Below the pieces are notes generated by a model that saw nothing but the letters and a program-made list of their open reading frames with translations, was not told the origin of the DNA and did not search any database. Shown piece by piece: positions 29,288 to 39,180 of a DNA stretch of 64,000 nt. The position numbers and the translations under genes were made by a program. The DNA is from Oegoconia quadripuncta (lineage: Eukaryota; Arthropoda; Insecta; Lepidoptera; Autostichidae), in contig OX438751.1 in NCBI GenBank assembly GCA_949316235.1, positions 1,408,413 through 1,472,412 of the forward strand, given 5' to 3'. How positions within the stretch are numbered: position 1 is the stretch's first letter; each line of letters begins with the position of its first letter.

Positions 29288-30867
29288 TTATTTAAAATTG
29301 GAATAAATTCCAAAGATTTGTTTATGTCATTACACTGCTCAATAGAAGCAGTGGTCAATTTTTTTGTCAAAATATTGACAGAGTTATTAATATAATAAGA
29401 TAGCGACTCTGCTACCTGTTGTTTATAAAATTTGGATAGATAATAATATCTACCTTTTGTCAAATAAAAATTTTTTACAAGTATATTTGTGTCAATCATG
29501 TGAAATTTGTCTGCATTTCGACATACTAATGTATGTAATAAACAATTTACATAATGCCTTGTCTTGTTCTCGTCATCAGTATGACTATGGCTGAAGGGCA
29601 AGGCAAACAAAACAATTTTAATTATGTTAGGCATTAATGCCAACTGTGAAAAATAATTAGATAACATTTTTTTGTTCGCCTTGTGCCTTCTGCCAACAAA
29701 TATAATTAATATTGTATCAGGGCGGAATTCAGTTGATACAATCTTCTCCAATATATTGGAGAAGCTTGCACCAGGCATACACATATTAGTAATGGGCTGA
29801 CCCATGTATCGGTATAGTTGTGAACCAAGGTTTTTTCCAAATTCATCACTGTACATCAAAACATTTATCTTATTCGAAATGGACGTGTTATGGTCTGTTG
29901 CACTCGGCGCCCCGGGCTCGGCGGCCGACGGAGGAGTGCCACATACGGGCGATGGGGATGGTGCCTGGTTCGCTGACAAACATTCACAATGGTGATTATT
30001 CGTTAACGAATCAAATCGCTCTAAGTTATAATTGGATAATTTTAATAAGTTATCCATGGCCAGTACATGCTCACTAATTTCCTTCTGGGCAGTGTCATAT
30101 TTATTGGTCATAGTGACCAAAGCCTCGTTAAGGTTGTGTATTTCCAAGCGGAGGTGCCGTGTGTCACATTCATAAGTTTTTCTGCTTTTTTCTAAACTAA
30201 TATTACATTCGCCTAATTGATGAAGCAGGTTTATACGTTCTTTTGTTAGGCAAATGTTCTTACAAAATGCACTATTTTTCTTAACTAAAGACTGAGTTTT
30301 TTTAATGTACCTATTGATCTTTACATATTTTTTCAACTTATTTTTACTAGTCATGCATATAGGCGATTTCAATTGAGTTGAATTTAATGTAATGTCATTA
30401 CAATTTGTTAGATCAATAGTTACTGGTGAGATGGCAGTAGTCAGGGACGGGTCTTTACCTACTAGCTCATCAAAAAGAGACTGTGTACGCGATGATTGTT
30501 GGTCATCTTGAGTGGTCTGCAGTGTGGATATCTGTCGGTTAGCATCACGCAACTCGGCCTCCAGGCCAGCGATACGCGCGAGGGCGTCCTCGAATTCCTG
30601 GCTGCTCGTGTCAAATTGGTCCACCTCTTGCTGAAGTTGATCTCTCTGCCCTACCATGTCCGTGAATCGAGTATGTAGTTCTGCCATCTCACACTTTAAC
30701 ATTGTGTTTTTATTTACTACTTCTAGTACTTCTTTCTCGCTATCATCCCTTTCTCTCAACAGCTGTTCGCATAAGGCCTTGGATGACTTTAGCTCGTTCA
30801 AGGTCAACTGGAGTTGATTTTCCAGCTGGCGAGTGGCAACAGTACCTCGAGTAATCCTTGTTGACAT
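29278..30867 (-). CDS. CR1-A ORF1: coiled coil plus SGNH-like protein
   Basis: An intact 529-codon frame with a true ATG (MSTRITRGTV). Residues ~10-125 and ~210-270 are heptad-rich, probably coiled coils that trimerise or multimerise. A basic stretch at 175-200 (KNKLKKYVKINRYIKK) could bind RNA. A Pro/Ser linker lies at 302-322. Residues ~334-490 look like the SGNH-hydrolase fold known in ORF1 of CR1/L2 elements: VLMYSDEFG (block I), NMCMPGAS (II), LIIFVGRRH (III). The usual catalytic Ser of GDS is not in place (SDE), block III lacks the Asn, and no D..H is seen near 470-490, so esterase activity is doubtful. No zinc knuckle. Likely the RNA-binding partner of ORF2. Confidence 0.88.
   Translation of the reverse strand: MSTRITRGTVATRQLENQLQLTLNELKSSKALCEQLLRERDDSEKEVLEVVNKNTMLKCEMAELHTRFTDMVGQRDQLQQEVDQFDTSSQEFEDALARIAGLEAELRDANRQISTLQTTQDDQQSSRTQSLFDELVGKDPSLTTAISPVTIDLTNCNDITLNSTQLKSPICMTSKNKLKKYVKINRYIKKTQSLVKKNSAFCKNICLTKERINLLHQLGECNISLEKSRKTYECDTRHLRLEIHNLNEALVTMTNKYDTAQKEISEHVLAMDNLLKLSNYNLERFDSLTNNHHCECLSANQAPSPSPVCGTPPSAAEPGAPSATDHNTSISNKINVLMYSDEFGKNLGSQLYRYMGQPITNMCMPGASFSNILEKIVSTEFRPDTILIIFVGRRHKANKKMLSNYFSQLALMPNIIKIVLFALPFSHSHTDDENKTRHYVNCLLHTLVCRNADKFHMIDTNILVKNFYLTKGRYYYLSKFYKQQVAESLSYYINNSVNILTKKLTTASIEQCNDINKSLEFIPILNNLN
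29281..29287 (-). other. TTTAAAT heptamer, candidate -1 frameshift site
   Basis: In ORF1 phase it reads T TTA AAT and is followed at once by the TAG stop. Slipping back one base gives TTT AAA and enters ORF2, open from this point because the same frame has a TAA only two codons upstream. The X XXY YYZ form is that of classic -1 sites. A second TTTAAAT nine bases upstream would run into that TAA. Confidence 0.6.
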
Positions 30868-31324
30868 TGTAAATGGGTTACAAAATAGATTCGATTGGTA
30901 TTTATAGGCTAACCGCCGCGAACAGCCGGTAAGATTGAGGTTATGTTTAGCGCGACTGCGAACAAGTAACCTTACTACAATTGCATAAATAGCTTTGAAC
31001 AGAGAAACTATCGATGATTTTAGTACACTTGAAATAATTCGTGTTAATTTTGGGGTAATATTTCAAAAATATACGTACTAACGGTCTACTTGTCACTATG
31101 GTCACTCTAAGGCACAGTACACTTATTTTTACAATGTCTACGCTCTTAACTTACTATGTTTTACATTTATTGTGTACCAAGGTATAATTATCACAAAATT
31201 AATTACACATTAATTGGAAAAAACCATAAAAAATAATTAAAATATTAAAGAGAAATTAAGTTCACAACCAAACCGGTGGGTAGCCAGTCACCAGCCAGCC
31301 AGTCAGAAGATACTTTAATATATA
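30868..31324 (-). other. CR1-A 5' UTR and flank; 5' end not located
   Basis: The 5' UTR must lie here, but no second copy covers it, so the boundary with unique DNA cannot be set. A CCAGCCAGCCAGTCAG run is at 31289-31304. Confidence 0.4.
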
Positions 31325-31640
31325 TACAGGGCGTCCCTGGAAGTATGGATCAAATCGAACAGGGGCATGGGGAAGGTCATTCCCAAACTTAAGCTGAAAA
31401 AAAAAAAAAAAAAAAAAAAACAAGAAAAAAAAATTAAAAAATTAAGCTGATAGCTTTGCTAGTTTTCTTTTAAAAATTTTTTTTGTATAAGCACTATTCG
31501 ATAATATGAAAATGTAAAAAATTGATCATAACTTTTGAACCGTCAAAAATGGCACCGACATTCATAGGGTTAAAAAGTTTGGGAATGACCTTCCCCATGC
31601 CCCTGTTCGATTTGATCCATACTTCCAGGGACACCCTGTA
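31325..31640. mobile_element. 316-bp TIR element, TACAGGG ends
   Basis: Ends TACAGGGCGTCCCTGGAAGT and ACTTCCAGGGACACCCTGTA are inverted copies. The TIRs run ~70 bp (to CATTCCCAAACTT). Flanked by TA on both sides. Interior is A-rich (31397-31420) and non-coding. Confidence 0.85.
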
Positions 31641-31642
31641 TA

Positions 31643-31862
31643 CTTACTTTTACTCGCGACTTCGTTCGTGTAGATTTCGTTCTACTACCAAATGCGTCAC
31701 TCGATGACTCAAGAGCATTCACCACTAACAATACCTATCCTACAGGAACCAATCACTTTTTCGAGATAAAAAGTATCTTAATCCAGGTCTTATCTACCAA
31801 CCAAATTGGTCCAGCCGTTTAGGCGTGAAGAGATATACGTACATACACAAACTTTCGCATTT
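31643..31862 (+). repeat. repeat-J, diverged
   Basis: AAAAAGTATCTTAATCCAGG, GGTCCAGCCGTTTAGGCGTG and ACACAAACTTTCGCATTT. Confidence 0.65.
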
Positions 31863-31864
31863 TT

Positions 31865-32109
31865 TTTAAATAAATAAATAAATAAAAATTTCGGAAACTT
31901 ACACCAATCATCTAGTTCCAAACTAAGCAAAGCTTGTACTATGGATACATACTAGATAACGGATAAACACATAAATATTTATATAAACATCCATGACTCA
32001 GAAATAAATGTTCATATTCATCACACAAACATTTACCCGTCGCGGGATTCGAACACACAACCGTTGGTTTCGCTGACAGGGTCACTATCCACTACACCAA
32101 TCGGTCGTG
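31865..32109 (-). mobile_element. SINE-A, full length
   Basis: Reversed tail AAATAAATAAATAAATAAAA, then ACACCAATCATCTAGTTCC and the tRNA-like head ending CTACACCAATCGGTCG. Minus-strand B box GGTTGTGTGTTCGAATCCCG. Confidence 0.9.
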
Positions 32110-32564
32110 AAAAATATTAGTTAGGTTTTAATTTAAGCAGGAATATAATTACACGTAATTCTGTCGCTACGCTAGCACATAAATAAAAGAGTGTTGTAGG
32201 ACGACCCAACCCTCCCGCGGCACTCGGGAGTGACAAAAGCATTCCTATTCATAATTTTCAAACGAACAGCCCTCATAATTCTCTGATTCCTTTATTTTTT
32301 GTTCCAATCTGAATGGCTTGTACCGCTTCTATAGACGGATTATTTATATTTACCTGTAATAATTGTGTGGAAATAATGAATGAATGCGTCTGGGGCTTCG
32401 GAGGTTATTAAGCGTGTCAATCTGTTGTTGGGTGGTGTTTGTTGTACAGCTGGGCTTCAGGTGGTGATGGTTTATTAATCCCCGAGAATTACAAGACGGG
32501 TTTTGTGTTTAGCGGCGTTGCGCGTATGCGGTCGTGTGTGTATGTGTGCGTGGTCCGATTTGAC
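32110..32564. other. no recognised feature
   Basis: No repeat or gene signature was seen. Confidence 0.35.
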
Positions 32565-32790
32565 TTTTTTTTTATTCACAACGGGTTAGCACTTGACCTC
32601 AATCACATGTGATGTTAAGTGAAGATGAGGCCGAAGGTGGAAGCGTACTGACCCGGAAACCCTATCTTATTTGGGGAACTGGCTATCTTATGTCTGACAG
32701 CCGGAACACAGCAATGTTATTATATATAAGATTTAGATAAGATGGTGGTAGCTAGCCAGGCGGGCATTTAAAATGTCCTACCACCAACCA
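32565..32790 (-). mobile_element. SINE-C, head missing, internal deletion
   Basis: T run, AACGGGTTAGCACTTGACCT and body; the CATTGCTG...GGCGGCAG segment is replaced by TTATATATAAG. Confidence 0.88.
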
Positions 32791-33231
32791 GACCTGCGGT
32801 TTTTTTATATACAAAACTAAACGAAGGAACAGGTTCTTAGACTTGTTTGATAAAAATCGTTTAAACCGTTTTAAATATACACATTTATCTTTTCCAAATT
32901 TTTTTACGACAGCGACTGTAGCCACCGATTCTCCGGTCACGGTCTGGTACTTACGGTCATATTCGTATAACTTCAATTACACATGTGTGGTACTATGTAG
33001 TACTGAAATATCTTTCGTGTATGCCAATCGGTCGATGAACAACGACCCTGGCGGCGCCTGCGCAAGTCCGTGGCCGGCGCCTAATATGGCGGTCGTGTAA
33101 CGATAGTAACGAGTTTGAATCCAACGTATGCCTTATACGGCGCTGCAGTCGTCGGCATCACTTAACATAGCAGGTCCTCTAAGTATTGTACTTTGGTTAA
33201 GAAAAATATAAAAATAGATATACTGTATGAC
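32791..33231. other. no recognised feature
   Basis: GC-rich patch at 33045-33080 (CCTGGCGGCGCCTGCGCAAG). No family was recognised. Confidence 0.35.
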
Positions 33232-33318
33232 ATGTATGTACGCAAAAATATATGCCTATTTCGTAAACATTCTGATAATCATAATTTGAATACTAGAAAC
33301 AAAAATAAAATTGAAATT
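33232..33318 (+). pseudogene. CR1-C internal fragment (87 bp)
   Basis: Nearly identical to 5368-5455 (YVRKNICLFRKHSDNHNLNT frame). It lacks the element's 3' end and abuts SINE-F. Confidence 0.85.
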
Positions 33319-33324
33319 AGTGCA

Positions 33325-33541
33325 TTGTGTTGTGTGTGCATTTATCCGACTGCTCTTAAACGGTGAAGGAAAACATCGTGAGAAAACCTGCATGCCTGAG
33401 AAATAAAAAATCAAGGGCATGTGAAGTCCCCAACCCGCATTGGGCCAGCGTGGTGGACTATGGCCCATACTCCCTCACTATACGAGGGAAGGCCTATATC
33501 CCTGCTGTGGGATGCTTACGGGCTGATGATGATGATTATTA
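33325..33541 (+). mobile_element. SINE-F, head missing
   Basis: TCCGACTGCTCTTAAACGGT, GGAAAACATCGTGAGAAAAC and a tail GGGCTGATGATGATGATTAT. Confidence 0.85.
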
Positions 33542-33596
33542 ATATTGTATTAAGATGGTTTAAAATGTCGCTCCCTTTTTAATTTACAACATTTAA

Positions 33597-33660
33597 TTTC
33601 TGTAACTGTATTTTCTTTTCTGTTGTGCAATAAAGTGTATTTGTATTGTATTTTATTGTA
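33597..33660 (+). mobile_element. LINE-N 3' end fragment
   Basis: CTGTATTTTCTTTTCTGTTG, TGCAATAAAGTGTATTTG and GTATT-type tail, as at 44930 and 62960. Confidence 0.7.
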
Positions 33661-33964
33661 ATTTCCTCACAATCTTTTATTGTTATTAGTTTTTCACGTT
33701 TCCATCAGTCACGTAACAACCACTTTATTTCATCTTTTCGTGCAAATTTATTCTTAAGTCACATCATCATTTTAAGACATCGTTCTACTGATTATAACCT
33801 TTTGTTACTTATTAATTCATTTATTATACTTCATCCATATTAAGGGCCTGGTTAATGTCGACGTCTTGGTTTGCCCAAGGCGATCGGCGGCCACAAGACG
33901 CCTTGCAAAGGCTCTAATGACCGCGTCCGTACGTCTTGTTATTCCTAATGATGGATCTATTGTT
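33661..33964. other. no recognised feature
   Basis: No repeat or gene signature was seen. Confidence 0.35.
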
Positions 33965-34205
33965 GTTTTTAGGGGTCCTTACCGCAAAAAATAAAAGAAA
34001 ATTCATCCCCACTTTTCATGTACGAGGTACCCTAAAAAAAGGTAATATTGAAGATATTATTTTATCACTTTGTCGGCGTTATTAATATGTATAACCATGC
34101 CAAACTACGGCTTTCTAGTATTAACAGCCTCTGAGCTAAGCCCCGGACAGATGGCACATGGTGAAACCAGAAGTGTTCCTTTATGACTACGGGACCCTAA
34201 TTATC
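33965..34205 (-). repeat. repeat-M
   Basis: TTCATCCCCACTTTTCATGT, CTCTGAGCTAAG and GGGACCCTAATTATC correspond to reversed 22385-22620. Confidence 0.55.
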
Positions 34206-34908
34206 TAAAAACGTAATTTGTAAACTTTTATCTGTTGCAGACTGTACATATAACAATTATGTAACCAATTAACTTAATCGTTATTACAAACGCTCATCGC
34301 GTTAACATAATTAATTAAAATCCGTAAACCGATACTGTCTTAAAAAATATGAATATTATCGTAATATTGGTGGCGGCTAATATAAACAAACATTTTATAA
34401 TCTCCAATTCATATCTAATATTCTCTCACGAGAAAGCAGTTGGTTCAACCACTCAAGTACATCAACAAGTTTTATTTTCATTTTGTGCTGTATACCGGGC
34501 GCTGCCTTAGCCTCAGGACGCCATGTTACTCTATGAAGCTATTATAGGCTGAACGCGTCACGCCTGGGTGGCGATGCGTGGGAATGGAGGAAAAAAGTAG
34601 AGTTTTGGAGGGAACCCACTTTTGAGGTTATGTTTTTATCTATTGTAAGTTTCGGTGTTAATTGATCTGTCATTTTGTCGGGCGGGATGTTTGATGAACA
34701 TTGTCATTATCACAATTAATTGAATGTGCATCTATTCAGTTATTACTTATTAGTCTTTGTATAAATATTATTTATTATGGACTTTATTAGGGGTTGCGGT
34801 GGTTGAATTTGTTCACTATATTGAACAGGCTATGAGCATTAGACCATGCTGTCTGGTCTTCAGTATTCTCCCATTTCATTGAAGTCCGTAATTTTTTATT
34901 ATTTGGGG
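34206..34908. other. no recognised feature
   Basis: No repeat or gene signature was seen. Confidence 0.35.
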
Positions 34909-35114
34909 TCCGTTACACTAATCGTCTAGTCACAAACTAACTTGTACTATGGATACTAGATAACGGATAAGCATACATAAATATTTATATAAACATCCAT
35001 GACTCGCAAATAAATGTTCGTATTCCTTATACAAACATTTACCCCTCGCGGGATTCGAACCCGCAACCGTTCGTTTCGCTGACAGGGTCACTATCCACTG
35101 CACCAATCGGTCGG
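34909..35114 (-). mobile_element. SINE-A, tail decayed
   Basis: CACTAATCGTCTAGTCAC start and a tRNA-like head ending CACTGCACCAATCGGTCG. Minus-strand B box GGTTGCGGGTTCGAATCCCG. Confidence 0.88.
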
Positions 35115-35540
35115 AGTGAAAGTGGGATAGCTGTATATTTCGTCCAAGTGAGTGAGCGGGACATACATTACCTCGCGGGACATAAAGGTTTATCTGATCT
35201 GTCATACTACTAGTGCTAGAGGGATTAACATTTGTGATTGAGATTAAGCCCTAAACCCGTCGTACATTGAAAAAACAACAAATCCACAACTGTTCTTCGG
35301 GTTTATTGACCACCAAAATTACGGTCTAAAATTCGACCAATTTGCAATGAAGTTCACTACCATTGAAGTTAGATAATTAGGTCGCTGGCTGTATTGGCTC
35401 AGTTTCCAATGCCAGTCCAAAAAGACAAATTTTACCAAAAAAAATTGTAAATACCGAAGATTTTAGTAGGGCTTATTTCGTACAGTGGCGCTCTCATTGA
35501 ACAAATTATCATAAGATTACTTTTTAAATAGAGAATAAAT

Positions 35541-35543
<3 letters not shown>
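35115..35543. other. no recognised feature
   Basis: GTATATTTCGTCCAAGTGAG at 35134-35153 recurs with few changes at 63961-63980, a short shared repeat of unknown type. Confidence 0.35.

Positions 35544-35585
<42 letters not shown>
35544..35585. repeat. (AT)n microsatellite
   Basis: About 20 AT units. Confidence 0.95.
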
Positions 35586-35589
<4 letters not shown>

Positions 35590-35698
35590 CTGTTATTCTT
35601 AATTATTAAAATATCTAGTAAATTGGTTAAAATATATTTTGAGTCTTTCTAAACTAATTAAATCTCACTTTGTAAGAAAGAGGCGAAACTTATTTTAA

Positions 35699-35945
35699 CT
35701 CGACGACCGATTGGTGTAGTGGATAGTGACCCTGTGAGCGATACCAACGGTTGCGGGTTCGAATCCCGCGACAGGTAAATGTTTGTGTGATGAATATGAA
35801 CATTTATTCCTGAGTCATCGATGTTTATATAAATGTTTATGTATGTTTATCCGTTATCTAGTATATACAGTACAAGCTTTGCTTAGTTTGGGACTAGATG
35901 ATTGGTGTAAGTGTCCGAAATATCAATTATTTATTTATTTATTTC
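35699..35945 (+). mobile_element. SINE-A, full length
   Basis: Head GACCGATTGGTGTAGTGGAT, B box GGTTGCGGGTTCGAATCCCG, body to GGACTAGATGATTGGTGTAA and a TTTA tail. Confidence 0.92.
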
Positions 35946-36544
35946 ATTAAAATAAATATGTTAAATTACTGGCTTGTTAATGTAATGTTTGACTTTTGAT
36001 ACCTAGATAATAAGAATTACTGTACGAAATATGCATTATATTTATTATTCGAAACTTCTTTGTACGCGTGAAACATTTCATCAAAATCTGTTCAACAAAA
36101 AATTTAGTTTATTATGTTAATCCAAGCTCTAATCTGTCTATACCAACGAAATTTCATAGTATTGAATATCTATTTATTCTGGCAAATAAATTAATCATTC
36201 ATTCATTCAATTATTGTCTCCTTACTGAAATGCAATGAAGTGTTAAATCAAATTAATTGTTTAAGTAACTATATGTATTTAATGTCTGTATTGGTTGACG
36301 TCCGTGCGTCATGGTCAGGCTCCTCTGAAAATCAGCGTTGTAGTTATTACGTAATTACAACTCATGCTGAGATGGAGACCTTTTTGGTACCACTTTGCGA
36401 CACCAGAAAATATGTCTAATGAATCGAAGTCTATTTTCCTTTGTGTATTTCATTTACCATGAAATTATTTACTTGGGTTTGTAAAAAAAACATTATTTGA
36501 AATGTTAATTTATATATAAGTTGTATCATGTTAGTTTGTGTGTT
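35946..36544. other. no recognised feature
   Basis: CATTCATTCATTC at 36195-36207 only. Confidence 0.35.
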
Positions 36545-36590
36545 GTTTATTGGGTCAAATAAAATTTTTCTATTCTATTCTATATTACTT
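36545..36590 (+). repeat. (TTCTA)n tail
   Basis: TCAAATAAAATTTTTCTATT followed by TCTATTC units, like a LINE or SINE 3' end. Confidence 0.4.
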
Positions 36591-37180
36591 ACAGTTTGCT
36601 TAAAAAGTTTGTCCTCTTGTGGAGCCGTCTGTGTTCCTTCCATACCAAAAATATTCGTTTACTAGGTAAGGTTACAGTAAGAGTCACATTTACTTACTAG
36701 AGGTTACGTACTTAAACCAGCATAATAAATTATAACACGTACAAAGCAAGAGAAAAGAGAAAGCTGTTATACACTTAAAGAAATCATTAAAAGAAACACC
36801 ATAAATCCCAAAAACAATGAAAGGCAAGCCGCTATAGTTGTGTAATTAAATTTTAAACACCTATTAAACAGGAATGAGGAGTACGACAGATTTTAAAGTC
36901 GTCTGTCACAGCCGTCGGTAGGCTCTCAAAGGGCGGTACGTTGTAAATTTTTAATGAAATGCCTTTGGAACACCTTTAGATGCGCAAGCGCACCCTCTCA
37001 GCGGGTCGCCAACTCGCCAGGTAACGCAGTTTGCATACAGGCGTAAATTGAGTATGGCAATAAGTATAACAAAGTGTATAATTAACGCAGAAGCTCAACT
37101 CATTTTCAATTGGTCATCAACTGCTGGACTTAACCCTTTCCCAAACTTGACAGCTCAACTACAGGTCGATTTGATCTCAC
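36591..37180. other. no recognised feature
   Basis: No repeat or gene signature was seen. Confidence 0.35.
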
Positions 37181-37553
37181 TTGGCTTTCTATAGGCTTGG
37201 ATTACCTACACCTCCTTCCTGGGGTAGTCAGATAAAATTATCCTACTCTTCCCCTTACGAGGGGGGGGCATGGCGGGCATTGGAAGCCGCCTATGCGTAT
37301 CCAGGTCCTCCCTACTACGGAGGAAGGTTGCCGCGGGGTTTTAGTGGGTATACCTCCCGAAAGGGAGAGGAGTCTGAGGAAAGCGGACTGCTAAGGTATG
37401 GATTTCATTGCCCGCGTCGGTTTTTCCCGACACTTACAAAATTGGGATTCAAGTCTCGAGTGAATAGTCATTTACTGGGTGCGCGTGATACATCTTCGGC
37501 TACATCGTCACTTTCCATCAGGTGAGATTGTGGTCAAACGCGAAACCAGTCAA
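37181..37553 (+). pseudogene. Jockey-D ORF2 end joined to another repeat
   Basis: A single 114-codon frame, but composite. Only the last ~30 codons (FFPTLTKLGFKSRVNSHLLG, ending SLSIR) match Jockey-D ORF2, followed by its 3' UTR hairpin. The first part (Gly/Pro/Tyr-rich, with a G run at 37261-37267) matches nothing else here and is probably an unrelated repeat read by chance. The A tail is missing. Confidence 0.65.
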
Positions 37554-37764
37554 CAAGTCCCACATAACCGTCTCGCCGTCCCCCAGGTGAGCGGTATGCG
37601 TACTTAGTGCATTTCCCCACGTAAAAAAAGGTGCTTAATCTGTGAGATAACAAGATAACATAATTTTTGTTGGTGTCCTTACTATAGGAAACCTGTGTGA
37701 CAGATCACCAGCGTCTCGCCCTCTAGAGTGGCTCTTACATTGTGAGACAGGATGTGGCCTTCAA

Positions 37765-37862
37765 CTTTGATTAACGTTCGTTTGTTGCTCAATCACGGCG
37801 ACATGGATGAATGGATTTGGATAAAATTGGGGATTTATAGACAGAACATACCCTACAAAATT
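37765..37862 (-). repeat. repeat-J, part 1
   Basis: GCTCAATCACGGCGACATGG and ATGGATTTGGATAAAATTGG. Split by SINE-A. Confidence 0.7.
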
Positions 37863-38103
37863 GACGACCGATTGGTGTAGTGGATAGTGACCCTATCAGC
37901 GAAACCAACGGTTGCGGTTTCGAATCCCGCGAGGGGTAAATGTTTGTGCAATGAATACGAACATTTATTCCCGAGTCTTGGATGTTGATATAAATATTTA
38001 TGTATTTTTATCCGTTATCTAGTATCCATAGCACTAGCTTTGCTTAGTTTGGGCCTAGACGATTGGTGTAAGTGTCCGAAATATTTATTTATTTATTTAT
38101 TTA
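37863..38103 (+). mobile_element. SINE-A inside repeat-J
   Basis: Head GACCGATTGGTGTAGTGGAT, B box region GGTTGCGGTTTCGAATCCCG (one base changed), body and TTTA tail. Confidence 0.92.
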
Positions 38104-38212
38104 CATAAACATGGGATATTTTTTATCCCGATACAGTGAGTAGTTACCGCGAAATAATCAAATTAAACATATCCGCGATTAAGCAAAGCCGCGGGTGGAG
38201 AGCTTGTAACCT
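38104..38212 (-). repeat. repeat-J, part 2
   Basis: GATATTTTTTATCCCGATAC, CATATCCGCGATTAAGC and AAGCCGCGGGTGGAG. Confidence 0.75.
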
Positions 38213-38639
38213 TAAAAATTGAAAATTTTGAAAGCCCACGAGAAAACAAATGATTATATCATCCAGATAGACCAATCGTAACACTCGATGTTTTTTGTCG
38301 AGATAGCAGTGGCCAGGAACTATCGAATTGAACTGCATAAAATGAAGTTATGCTACTGTCATTCACATGTAACTACATTAAGCACTGTTTGGAGGACGTA
38401 TTTACTTACATGCAAACCCCTAATGGTTGTTGACTGTTTAAATTGTACTTTACGATGTCTTTCATCTGTTAGCGTCCTTAATGACCCAGTGGTTATCCAC
38501 AACCATCGACACTGGGTTTCTAAACTTTTTTTAGGTCTGCTTGGGTGGCTTGAGTCATCCCCAATTGCCCCAGAAGTTGTTATGATGACGTTGCTTATTT
38601 TATGCCTCATTACTCTAGAGGTTGTTGAGGCCGCCCCGA
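38213..38639. other. no recognised feature
   Basis: A 128-codon plus-strand frame (38288-38674) has mixed composition, but it overlaps a minus-strand frame and has no recognisable domain. Confidence 0.3.
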
Positions 38640-38692
38640 ACTCTTATCATCATCATCATATCAGCCACAGGTGACTGTACGTCCACTGCTTT
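38640..38692 (-). pseudogene. RTE-R 3' end, outer part
   Basis: Minus reading gives the QQWT-like end codons, a short 3' UTR (CACCTGTGGCTGA) and an ATGATGATGATGA tail. Split by SINE-C. Confidence 0.7.
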
Positions 38693-39016
38693 TAACCGCC
38701 TCCGTGGTTCAATGTAAACAACATTGGGTTTACGATTCGGAAGTCGCGGGTTCGATCCCCAGCGGGGTACATGTTTAAGTACTCCGTTTGGTTGGTGATA
38801 AGGCATTTTAAATGTCTGCCTGGCTAGCTACCACCATCTTATCTAAATCTGCCGCCAAGCAGCAATGTTAATAGCATTGTTGTGTTCCGGTTGTCAGAGA
38901 TAGTCCCCCAAATGTGTTGGGGTTTCCGGGTCAGTACGCTTCCACCTTCGACTTCATCTTCACTTAACATCAGGTGTGATTGAGGTCAAGTACAAACCCG
39001 TTGTGCATAAAAAAAA
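38693..39016 (+). mobile_element. SINE-C inserted in RTE-R
   Basis: Complete head (CCGCCTCCGTGGTTCAATGT, B box GGGTTCGATCCC), body with a short deletion after GTCAGAGATA, 3' hairpin and A tail. It disrupts the RTE-R codons just before the end of ORF2. Confidence 0.93.
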
Positions 39017-39180
39017 CTGTTGAATATAGGTCTCCTCTACAAACTTCCAGAACGACTGGTTGGAAGCGGCCAGTAACCAGCGAATACCCGCGATCTTTAT
39101 CAAGTCATACGTCCACTTTTTGTGGGTCTGCACTTCCCGATGCGTGGTCTCAACGACTATCAGTCCTATGGGTAATATGT
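39017..39180 (-). pseudogene. RTE-R ORF2 C-terminus
   Basis: Minus frame reads DLIKIAGIRWLLAASNQSFW, then KFVEETYIQQ, continuing into 38692. 'W...A..R..W...EEAYVQQW' is the RTE-like signature. About 45 codons remain. Confidence 0.75.

Noticed and set aside
29273..29292. Stop-start (TAATG-like) reinitiation signal at the ORF1/ORF2 junction
   Set aside because: No ATG overlaps or closely follows the ORF1 stop in the ORF2 phase in either CR1-A or CR1-B.
27666..30678. Plus-strand ORFs of 60-99 codons opposite CR1-A
   Set aside because: Shadow frames of the intact ORF1 and ORF2.
35699..35775. Possible genuine tRNA gene
   Set aside because: The A and B boxes belong to SINE-A, followed by its body and tail; the cloverleaf is not clean.
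37181..37525. A single 114-codon host gene
   Set aside because: The C-terminal third is Jockey-D ORF2, and the rest has repeat-like composition.
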